Below are positions 45,473-52,412 of a stretch of DNA of 64,000 nt, piece after piece. How positions within the stretch are numbered: the first letter of the stretch is position 1; every line of letters begins with the position of its first letter. Origin of the DNA: Planctomycetota bacterium (GTDB taxonomy: Bacteria > Planctomycetota > UBA1135 > GCA-002686595). Both the position numbers and the translations under genes were made by a program. The notes beneath the pieces were generated by a model. The model was given only the letters and a program-made list of their open reading frames with translations, did no database searches and was not told the origin of the DNA. Where the stretch lies: contig DUBE01000007.1 of NCBI GenBank assembly GCA_012960475.1, forward strand, positions 102,657 through 166,656. The letters run 5' to 3'.

Positions 45473-46411
45473 TCAAGCGGTTGCTTGGGCAGAGGCCACG
45501 AGAGTCATGAAGTTGGGAGGCTGCGGATCACGAGCGGCGCGTTCCAGCAGCAGGTTCTCGAAGCCCGTCGCTTGGATCAGTTCCGTCAGCTCGTTTTCGG
45601 TGAAGCCTTGGTGGATGTGCTGCAGCTGCTCCTTGACCCAGGATTCATTGTGCGCCAGAAGCTCAATCACCAGCAAGCGGCCGCCGGGCTTGATGATGCG
45701 GCGGGCCTCCGCCAAGGCCTGGCGTGGCTGCTGGGCGTGGTGCAGAGCCTGGGAGAGAACAACCACATCGAACTGCGCGTCCGGTAGAGGCAAGTCTTCG
45801 ATGTCGCCTTCCACATAGTTGATGTTGTTCAGATCGCGCTTGCCTGCTCGTAGTTTGAGTTGATTGAGCATCTCCTTGGAAAGGTCCACAGCTGTGACTT
45901 GATCTGCCACCTGTGCCAGCATGAGGGTCAAGAGACCGTCCCCGATTCCCAAGTCCGCATAGTTGCCTCGGGGGGCGAGGCGCAGGATTGCGCGACTTAG
46001 GCCTTCCCATGTTCTTCCGGGCAGGACTTGCTCGCCAAAAGCTGCCGCGACTCGATCAAAATAGGAGCGCGAGTCCTCTCGACGTCGAGCGAGAACGGCT
46101 TTTAGACCTTCTTGGTCCCGTTGGAATTCTTCGGACTCCCGGTGGGGGTCAAGTACGCTGTCCAGGAAATCCACCGAGCGGCCAGTGGTCAACTGGTAGA
46201 AGTTGCGCCGACCGGAGCGTCGGTCCTGGACCAGGCCCGCTTCGCGTAACTGGGTCAGTTGGGTGGAGATGCGGCTCTGCCCCATGTTGAGGGCCTCCTG
46301 GAGTTCGGACACGGAGAGCTCCTCCCGCTCAAGCAGGGCCAGCATGCGCAAGCGGGTCTCGTCTCCCAGGGCGCGCAGGGTGCGGGTGGTCTCTTCAAGT
46401 CGCATCGTCAT
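45473..46411 (-). CDS. ArsR-family regulator fused to a SAM-dependent methyltransferase domain
   Basis: 312 residues from ATG 46411. Residues about 8-80 are an ArsR/SmtB winged helix (RALGDETRLRMLALL, MGQSRISTQLTQLREAGLV, then a DRRSGRRNFY wing); none of the usual metal-binding Cys of ArsR is visible. Residues ~150-260 are a class I methyltransferase: motif I DLGIGDG at 153-159, VDLSKEML, then EGDIEDLPLPDAQFDVVV and ALHHAQQPRQAL. It lies directly upstream of metH. By analogy with SahR, an ArsR-type sensor of S-adenosylhomocysteine, I infer that it senses SAM or SAH and controls methionine recycling. A second ATG at 46405 is also possible. Confidence 0.92.
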   Translation of the reverse strand: MTMRLEETTRTLRALGDETRLRMLALLEREELSVSELQEALNMGQSRISTQLTQLREAGLVQDRRSGRRNFYQLTTGRSVDFLDSVLDPHRESEEFQRDQEGLKAVLARRREDSRSYFDRVAAAFGEQVLPGRTWEGLSRAILRLAPRGNYADLGIGDGLLTLMLAQVADQVTAVDLSKEMLNQLKLRAGKRDLNNINYVEGDIEDLPLPDAQFDVVVLSQALHHAQQPRQALAEARRIIKPGGRLLVIELLAHNESWVKEQLQHIHQGFTENELTELIQATGFENLLLERAARDPQPPNFMTLVASAQATA

Positions 46412-46427
46412 ATCAGGATACCTTGAT
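46412..46427. promoter_or_regulatory. Candidate operator of the ArsR-methyltransferase / metH operon
   Basis: ATCAGG-ATA-CCTTGAT is an imperfect palindrome (one base missing in one arm) immediately upstream of ATG 46411. Read on the minus strand it covers the AAGG ribosome site, about nine bases before the start, so a bound repressor would block both initiation and its own expression. Seen once; not tested against other sites. Confidence 0.4.
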
Positions 46428-46625
46428 CGGATGCTCTGGGCGTCACTCTGGAGTGATTTTTCAGGTACTGGCCTCTTGGGAGGTGCAAATTGGCCCGGGA
46501 CCCTGTCGTGGGTCTGACTGGGGGATTGAGCGTGCTGGAGATGGAGTCCGGGGCTCTCCAGTGCTCCTGATGGGATTCCCAACACCCAAAGGGGCCAATA
46601 CCCGCTGGCAGGTACACTTGGGCCG

Positions 46626-46847
46626 ATGACCATCCGTCGAGCCCACCTGGCCCTAGGCCTCTTCATCTTGGTTGCCCTGATGAGTTTGACCTGGCCCCTT
46701 TCGGTGTGCTTTGCCCAGCCCCTGCCCTTGATCCTGGGCCTGCCCCGAGGCCTTTTTGCGATCTGCTGTTGGGCAGCCGCCACCTTCGTGGTCCTGTTGG
46801 TCTATGACCGTGTCCTAGCCAAGAGCCACGCACAAGAGGACGTCTGA
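46626..46847 (+). CDS. Small membrane subunit of a sodium:solute symporter (DUF3311-like)
   Basis: 73 residues with two membrane helices (about 8-28 and 42-63). The pattern R-x-H-L-A-L-G-L-F near the start, GLPRGLFAICCWAA in the middle and LVYDRVLAK at the end resembles DUF3311 proteins, which are encoded directly before SSS-family symporters. The stop overlaps the symporter start by one base (TGATG). No other function suggests itself. Moderate family confidence, strong context. Confidence 0.75.
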   Translation: MTIRRAHLALGLFILVALMSLTWPLSVCFAQPLPLILGLPRGLFAICCWAAATFVVLLVYDRVLAKSHAQEDV

Positions 46848-48295
46848 TGAGCGCCGACCAGCAGATCATCGCTGTGGTCGGTGGCTACCTGGCGCTCTCC
46901 CTCTTTGTTGGAATTCGCGCGGGCAAGGGAGTCTCCGATTCCGCCACGGGTTTTGTGGCCGGGGATCGCGCCATGGGCGGAGTACTGATGTACTTCGTCA
47001 CCGGCGCGACAATTTTTAGCGCCTTCGCTTTCTTGGGGGCTCCCGGATGGGCCTGGTCGCGGGGCGCTGCGGCTTTTCACATCCTGGCTTTCGGAGTGCT
47101 TGGGTTCATTCCCTTCTACTTCATTGGCCCTGCTGCTGCACGCCTTGGACGGCGACACGGTTTCGTCACCCAGGCGGAGCTTGTGGCCGCGCGTCTCCAT
47201 AGTCGACCCCTGGCGGTGGTCATGGCTCTGGTCAGTTTGCTCGCCTTCATTCCCTACCTTGCGCTGCAGATGCGGGGTTCAGGTCATGTGCTTGAGGTGC
47301 TGACCCGTGGCGCGATCCCCATGCAGTGGGGAGCGGCTCTGGTCTATGGGGTGGTTCTGATCTATGTCTGGCGCAGCGGCGTGATGGGTGTTGGTTGGAC
47401 CAACACCTTGCAAGGATTGTTCATGATGGTTCTGGCATGGACTCTTGGTTTGTACTTGCCCTATGCCTTGCACGGTGGCGTGGGACCCATGTTCGCCAAG
47501 ATCGCCGAGAAAGACCCAGGGTTTTTGACCCTGCCGGGGCGCACCGCTGATGGGGGCGATTGGAGTTGGTCCTCCTACGCCAGCAGCGTCTTTGTGATGG
47601 CCGTTGGGTTTTCGTTCTGGCCCCATTTGTTCCAAAAGGCCTTTGTAGCCAGGTCCGAACGAGTTCTGCGGCGCACGGTGGTGCTTTATCCGACATTTCT
47701 GTTTTTCCTGCTTCCGATTCTGTTCATCGGGTTTGCAGGGGTTGGATTTGATCCGCCTCCGGATCAGGCGGATCAGATTCTTCCCCACCTCCTGTTGCAC
47801 ATGGACTTGCCCGCTTTGGTGGTGGGGCTGTTTTGCGCAGGCGCTCTGGCCGCTTCCATGTCCAGTGGCGATGCGATCCTGCACAGCGCGGCTTCGATTG
47901 TGGTTCGCGATGGGTGGATCGTGGGCCTCGGTCGACCCCTATCCCCCCAAGCGGAACGGCACTGGGTGCGCCTTATGCTGTTGCCCCTCTTGCTGGTCTC
48001 CTACCTGGTAGCGGTGGTGTTCCCGGTGGACATCGTGGGCCTCCTGAGCTACGCCTACGGGCCGGTGGGGCAATTGGCACCGCCGGTTCTGGGGGCTCTG
48101 TTCTGGTCGCGGGCCACTGGCCGTGGGGCTCTCTGGGGCTTGGTGGTGGGATCTGTGGTCACGATCTGGTTCTCGCGCTTCCCCGTGCTGCCTGTTCATG
48201 CGGGTCTGCTTGGGTTGGTGGCAAATGTACTGATCCTGGTGGGCGTTTCCCTGTTGGTTCCGGCGCGCAATTCAGGAGCCACCCGCGAGGCCTGA
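46847..48295 (+). CDS. Sodium:solute symporter family protein (SSS)
   Basis: 482 residues with about 13 membrane helices. Family features are GYLALSLFVGIRAGKGV near the start, SATGFVAGDRAMGG, FVTGATIFSAFAFLGAPGWAWSRGA and GALAASMSSGDAILHSAASIVVRD, the last matching the conserved SSS signature around helix 8. It differs clearly from the VC_2705-type transporter at 17050: it has no EF-hand loop and its partner is DUF3311-like instead of DUF4212. The substrate is unknown; pantothenate-type and monocarboxylate transporters are the nearest groups. It is the second gene of a two-gene operon. Confidence 0.92.
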   Translation: MSADQQIIAVVGGYLALSLFVGIRAGKGVSDSATGFVAGDRAMGGVLMYFVTGATIFSAFAFLGAPGWAWSRGAAAFHILAFGVLGFIPFYFIGPAAARLGRRHGFVTQAELVAARLHSRPLAVVMALVSLLAFIPYLALQMRGSGHVLEVLTRGAIPMQWGAALVYGVVLIYVWRSGVMGVGWTNTLQGLFMMVLAWTLGLYLPYALHGGVGPMFAKIAEKDPGFLTLPGRTADGGDWSWSSYASSVFVMAVGFSFWPHLFQKAFVARSERVLRRTVVLYPTFLFFLLPILFIGFAGVGFDPPPDQADQILPHLLLHMDLPALVVGLFCAGALAASMSSGDAILHSAASIVVRDGWIVGLGRPLSPQAERHWVRLMLLPLLLVSYLVAVVFPVDIVGLLSYAYGPVGQLAPPVLGALFWSRATGRGALWGLVVGSVVTIWFSRFPVLPVHAGLLGLVANVLILVGVSLLVPARNSGATREA

Positions 48296-48410
48296 GGCGA
48301 GGCGTGGATTACGATCCAAGCGTGCTATGCTGGCAAGCGGCCCCGGAGATGGAATCTGGTCCACCCAACCTTCGCGTTCATCAAGCAGTGTCCCCGCCAG
48401 CCCCCTGCGC

Positions 48411-48881
48411 ATGACTCAACCCATGAAGAACCACCGCCTGCGTGTCATGTGTGTCAGTTCCGCAGGGGGGCATCTAGTGCAACTCAAACTCGTGCTGCCG
48501 GCTTTTGCTGAACATGACCTGATCCTGGTCAGCACCGGTGAGGAGGACATCGGAGGGGCGGCCGGAGCGACGCTGTACCAGATCCCCGAAGCAAGTCGCT
48601 GGAGTCGTATCCAGACAATGCTCTGTGCCTGGAAACTGATGAGGTTGATCTGGCGGTTGCGCCCCAGTGTCATCGTCAGTACTGGGGCTGCTCCTGGTTT
48701 TCTTGCAGTCCGAATTGGGCGCTTCTTTGGAGCGCGCACGGTTTGGCTTGACAGTGTGGCCAACGTTGAGGACATCTCACTTGCCGGAAAGTTGGCGCAA
48801 CCTCACTGCGATCTCTTCCTCACACAATGGCCCGCGTTGGCGGTTGAAGATGGAATCCACTGCGCCGGAGGTGTTCTGTGA
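48411..48881 (+). CDS. Alg14-like glycosyltransferase membrane subunit (first copy)
   Basis: 156 residues from ATG 48411; the frame is open upstream to 48327 without family sequence. Alg14-type proteins anchor a soluble Alg13-type partner at the membrane to form a UDP-sugar transferase (bacterial PssD/PssE, Cps14F/14G). Signature: RVMCVSSAGGHLVQL at 11-25, then EASRWSR, a hydrophobic region around IVSTGAAPGFLAVRIGRFFG, and VWLDSVANVEDISLAG. The stop overlaps the next gene as GTGA (48878-48881), so the partner is translationally coupled. It is a clear paralogue of the C-terminal half of the next gene. Confidence 0.88.
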   Translation: MTQPMKNHRLRVMCVSSAGGHLVQLKLVLPAFAEHDLILVSTGEEDIGGAAGATLYQIPEASRWSRIQTMLCAWKLMRLIWRLRPSVIVSTGAAPGFLAVRIGRFFGARTVWLDSVANVEDISLAGKLAQPHCDLFLTQWPALAVEDGIHCAGGVL

Positions 48882-49834
48882 TTTTCGTCACAGTCGGCAC
48901 TCAGCTGCCTTTCGACCGACTGGTGAAGGCCATGGATCGATGGGCTGCTGATCATCCAGAGCAGAAGGTCATTGTGCAATCAGCGGAGGGTGGCTATCAG
49001 CCCCAGCACATGCACTGCGAGCCCTACATGGCGCCGGAGCGTTACGCCGAGGTACTGGCTCGCTGCTCCCAGGTGGTGGCCCACGCGGGTACCGGTTCGA
49101 TCCTAAGCGCTCAGGAATCGGGCAAGCCCCTGTTGATTATGCCTCGGGATCCCATACTCGGGGAGGTTCGAAGCGACCATCAGCACTCGACGGCGGAGAA
49201 GCACGCGCGACGGGCCGGGATTCTGATCGCTTGGGAAACCGAGAACCTTGCAGCGCAACTCGACGCACTCATGACCATGGCTCTTGATGGGGACCTGGGA
49301 GAGGTGGGGGGGATTGAAGCCCAGGGGCTGAACAACGCAATTGCCGAGTTTGTCGGGCAGGCACCCTTGAGGGTCAAGGGTGCGCCCTGCCGGCGTGTGC
49401 TCTGCGCCTGCTCCACTGGTGGGCATTTCGTGGAGATGCTGCGCATGCTGTCGGCCCTTGAAGGCCACGAGTTGATCGTCATGACTTCCGATTCGGGGGA
49501 CGCTTACTCGGTACCCGCCAGTCGGCACCTTGCGATTCGAGAAGCGAGCCGCTGGTCGAAATCGAAGGGCTTTACTACTTTCTTGCAATTGATGTTCTTG
49601 ATCCCACGGCTGAGGGCTGACGTGGTCTTGAGTACAGGTGCGGCTCCTGGTTTTCTTGTGGTAATGATGGGTCGCCTGACCGGTTCTCGCGTGATCTGGG
49701 TCGACTCGCTCGCAAATGTGGATCGAGTCTCTCTTGGTGGTCGTCTTGCGCGAGTGTTTGCTAACTTGTTCCTCGTGCAGTGGCCTGATCTGGCGGATGG
49801 GCGTAGGGTTCAGTATCGGGGGAGGGTCAGGTGA
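48878..49834 (+). CDS. Alg13-Alg14 fusion glycosyltransferase
   Basis: 318 residues from GTG 48878. Residues 1-~160 are Alg13/GT28-C-like (MIFVTVGTQLPFDRL; VVAHAGTGSILSAQESGKPLLIMPR with the donor-binding loop; EVRSDHQ). Residues ~171-318 are Alg14-like (RRVLCACSTGGHFVEML; EASRWSK; VVLSTGAAPGFLVVMMGRL; VIWVDSLANVDRVSLGGRLA). So the N-terminal half partners the upstream Alg14-like protein and the C-terminal half partners the downstream Alg13-like protein. It is coupled to both neighbours by GTGA overlaps. Alg13-Alg14 fusions occur in some eukaryotes with the domains in various orders, but this nested arrangement looks unusual. Confidence 0.88.
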   Translation: MIFVTVGTQLPFDRLVKAMDRWAADHPEQKVIVQSAEGGYQPQHMHCEPYMAPERYAEVLARCSQVVAHAGTGSILSAQESGKPLLIMPRDPILGEVRSDHQHSTAEKHARRAGILIAWETENLAAQLDALMTMALDGDLGEVGGIEAQGLNNAIAEFVGQAPLRVKGAPCRRVLCACSTGGHFVEMLRMLSALEGHELIVMTSDSGDAYSVPASRHLAIREASRWSKSKGFTTFLQLMFLIPRLRADVVLSTGAAPGFLVVMMGRLTGSRVIWVDSLANVDRVSLGGRLARVFANLFLVQWPDLADGRRVQYRGRVR

Positions 49835-50322
49835 TATTCACAGTAACAGGCACGCAGTTCCCTTTTGACCGACTGGCGAGGAGTCTAGATGAATGGTGCC
49901 TCCGACACCCCGAGCAGGAGGTCATCGGACAGATGGGGAAGCATACATTTGCCCCTCAACATTTCACGGCAGTTGAAAGCTACGCCCCTCTTGAGTTTGA
50001 CAGGGTTTTCAAGTCTGCCAGCCACATCATTGCCCATGCGGGAATGGGCTCCGTCTTGACGGCGCGCCGTTTTGGGACTCCCATCATGATCGTACCGCGC
50101 TTGGTTTCTCTTAAGGAGCACCGCAGCGACCACCAGGTCGCCACCGCCAACGTCCTGCGCGGACGCCCTGGTATCGTGGTTTGTGACGACTTGGCGAACT
50201 TTGACGAATGCATGGACCAGCTGCTCGCCATGGAGCGCGGGCCAGTCACGATGAACACAGCAGCTCCGAGCTTGCTGACCGCTCTTCAGCGCTTCATCGA
50301 CTTGGGTGAATTCCCCGACTAG
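49831..50322 (+). CDS. Alg13-like glycosyltransferase catalytic subunit (second copy)
   Basis: 163 residues from GTG 49831. It matches Alg13/PssE-type proteins: MIFTVTGTQFPFDRL at the start, IIAHAGMGSVLTARRFGTPIMIVPR in the middle, and EHRSDHQVATANVL near the donor site. It is a paralogue of the N-terminal half of the preceding fusion gene. The GTGA overlap with the preceding stop repeats the geometry of the first pair, suggesting a duplicated two-gene cassette. The 3' end shares the tetranucleotide CTAG with the stop of the convergent permease gene. Confidence 0.88.
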   Translation: MIFTVTGTQFPFDRLARSLDEWCLRHPEQEVIGQMGKHTFAPQHFTAVESYAPLEFDRVFKSASHIIAHAGMGSVLTARRFGTPIMIVPRLVSLKEHRSDHQVATANVLRGRPGIVVCDDLANFDECMDQLLAMERGPVTMNTAAPSLLTALQRFIDLGEFPD

Positions 50323-51593
50323 GGCGCAGGGGCCGATTTAGATTTGGCGCGTTTGCGACGATCTGGCCCCGAACCCAGCATGACTGCGATTGGCAGTGTG
50401 GTGTCGTTGGAGGCCAAGATGATCTGCATGGCCGCGGTCAGGGGCACTGCCAGGAAGCCTCCTACGACCCCCCAGAGACCCGCCCAGACCACAACTGAGA
50501 TCACTACCACCAGGGGCGAGAGGTTCAATTCACGGCCCAGGATGCGTGGTTCGATGAAGGAGCCCAGGGTCAGGTTCACCGAAAGATAGGTGACCACGAC
50601 CGCTGCGGCTTTGATCACCGACTCTTCCACCGCCAGGGCGGTGATGAAGGGCAGGATTCCGGCGGCGATGCTGCCAAAGGTTGGAATGTAGTTCAGGGCA
50701 AAGGTGATGATCCCGAACAAGAGGGCATAGGGGATGTCCAGGCTGACCAGCACAACGTAGCACAGGGATCCGGTCAGGAAACTGACCACGGTCTTGACCC
50801 CTAGATAGCGCTGGATGCCGCGTCCAATGCGGTCGAGGATCTCTTCGGCATCTCCTCGGCGGTCCTTGGCGATGTGCAGGATCTTGCGTCTGAAGATTGC
50901 AGCCTCGGCGAAGATGAAGACCATGTAGATCAGCACGAGGACCAGGCTCTTGACGAAGCCATACCCTGTGATGGCAACGTTCTCCACAAGAGCATTGGGA
51001 TCAAAGTCATCCCAGACTTTGAGGGCATAGCTGCGCATTTCGTCCGGCAGCTGTTCCGCAGCTTCGATTCGAGTGCGGATGCCAATCTTGATACCTGCCC
51101 AACCGCCGGACTCGGACATGGCTTCTCGTTGCCGCTGCAAGATGTCGTGCACAACACCCTCGTCTTGAGTGTCGTCTACTTCTTGTTCATCCTCGCTCGT
51201 ACTTTCTTGGTCGTTGGGTTCTAACCCCTCGGTAGTGGGGTTCTTCTGGGGAATCGACTCGACTATTGGAGGTTGACCTGGCGTTGCCGGGCGCTCTATT
51301 GGAGCCTTGGCGGCCGCTTCGCCCAGGAACTCACGCACATTGCTCTGGAATAGCAGTCCCAGCTGCAAGAGGATGAAGAACAGGCCAGAAATGATCATCA
51401 GCACCGTTACCGGCGGTGGGATGTGCCGTCGCGACATCCATGACACCACGGGTTGTAGCATGCTGGCCAGCAGCAGCGCGATTACCAGGGGCTGGATGAT
51501 GCCTGCGCCCACGTGGAATACCCAGCCCACCATGACTGCGGCGATCACACCCAGGATGAGGTTGAACTGGTGTTGGATCTGAGGAGGGCCCAT
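50319..51593 (-). CDS. AI-2E family transporter (PF01594-type permease)
   Basis: 424 residues with about eight membrane helices. The N-terminal helices (LILGVIAAVMVGWVFHVGAG, VIALLLASMLQPVVSWMSRR) and the C-terminal core (ALLFGIITFALNYIPTFGS, LGSFIEPRILGRELNLSPLVVV, WGVVGGFLAVPL) match the AI-2E exporter/permease family, whose substrates vary and often are not autoinducer 2. Between helices 3 and 4 (about 90-200) there is an acidic insert rich in E, D, Q and S (EPNDQESTSEDEQEVDDTQDE). A basic tail ends the protein. It converges on the Alg13-like gene with shared CTAG stops. Confidence 0.9.
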   Translation of the reverse strand: MGPPQIQHQFNLILGVIAAVMVGWVFHVGAGIIQPLVIALLLASMLQPVVSWMSRRHIPPPVTVLMIISGLFFILLQLGLLFQSNVREFLGEAAAKAPIERPATPGQPPIVESIPQKNPTTEGLEPNDQESTSEDEQEVDDTQDEGVVHDILQRQREAMSESGGWAGIKIGIRTRIEAAEQLPDEMRSYALKVWDDFDPNALVENVAITGYGFVKSLVLVLIYMVFIFAEAAIFRRKILHIAKDRRGDAEEILDRIGRGIQRYLGVKTVVSFLTGSLCYVVLVSLDIPYALLFGIITFALNYIPTFGSIAAGILPFITALAVEESVIKAAAVVVTYLSVNLTLGSFIEPRILGRELNLSPLVVVISVVVWAGLWGVVGGFLAVPLTAAMQIILASNDTTLPIAVMLGSGPDRRKRAKSKSAPAP

Positions 51594-51646
51594 CGTGAGT
51601 CATAGGGTAACGAGCAGGGCCGGGGGCCGGAATGATCTCCCTGTCG

Positions 51647-52252
51647 CTAGGGCTCTAGTTCAGCATTCCAATAGCGATCCGAGATGAAATGGCGCCAGGT
51701 TTGACGCATCCTTCCCAGGGGGACTTCCATTACCGGCGTCCAGGTCGGTTCAACCGCCTGACGCAGCAGATCCATGTGGGCTTCTTGGGGCAGTTTGTTG
51801 GCTTTGCGTCGATTGCAGGGTACGCAGGCCAGTACGCAGTTGGTCCAAGAGGAGTGGCCTCCCCGAGAGCGAGGTAGCAGATGGTCGATGGTCAGTTCAC
51901 TGGTGCCCGGTCGTTTTCCGCAGTATTGGCAGCGGTTTTGATCCCGCCGAAAGAGGTTGCGGCGGGAGAATGTCGCTTTGGGGCGCGGCATGCCATTGAA
52001 GTGGGTCAGTACAATGATCTCGGGCACTCGAACGCTGAGGGTCACCGTTCGCACGCAGGGCCCATCGGGTTCCACTGCCAGATTCGACCAGGATTCAAAG
52101 GCGTGCATCTGGTACGTCTCTGGTTCTACAGCGCGAGCCGAGCCAGTGAATATCATTCCCAATGCTTCGCGCACCGAGGTAGTGGCGATGGCTGACCAGG
52201 ACTTGTTAAGGACCAGGGTCTGGTCATTCAAGATACTGATGTGGGCTTCCAT
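51647..52252 (-). CDS. HNH endonuclease family protein
   Basis: 201 residues from ATG 52252 (MEAHISILNDQTLVLNKSW). After an N-terminal domain (SVREALGMIFTGSARAVEP) typical of this bacterial HNH group, the nuclease domain has a zinc knuckle (CQYCGKR and CVPCNRRKANK) and the catalytic LTIDHLLPRSRGGHSSWTN motif with the metal-binding D-H pair and second His. These genes are chromosomal, often single-copy, and their target is unknown; there is no restriction or phage gene nearby. Upstream in-frame codons to 52321 do not match the family, so I trimmed the start. The stop lies 53 bases upstream of the permease gene start, on the same strand. Confidence 0.9.
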   Translation of the reverse strand: MEAHISILNDQTLVLNKSWSAIATTSVREALGMIFTGSARAVEPETYQMHAFESWSNLAVEPDGPCVRTVTLSVRVPEIIVLTHFNGMPRPKATFSRRNLFRRDQNRCQYCGKRPGTSELTIDHLLPRSRGGHSSWTNCVLACVPCNRRKANKLPQEAHMDLLRQAVEPTWTPVMEVPLGRMRQTWRHFISDRYWNAELEP

Positions 52253-52412
52253 TAGGCTTTCGTCCTGAACATGCTGGCGGCCCGGAGACCGCAAGCACAC
52301 TCTTACATGTAAGGAACTCACAGCCGGACCGCAAGGTGCATAGTGGCTCTTGCATCGAGTTCACGCTCCGATGGCCATTCGAAGCCACCAGAGGCGGGGC
52401 TGTTTTTTCGTT

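Noticed and set aside
51647..52252. HNH gene as part of a restriction or phage-defence system.
   Set aside because: No methylase, helicase, phage or mobile-element gene is nearby, and the N-terminal domain is that of a common chromosomal HNH group.
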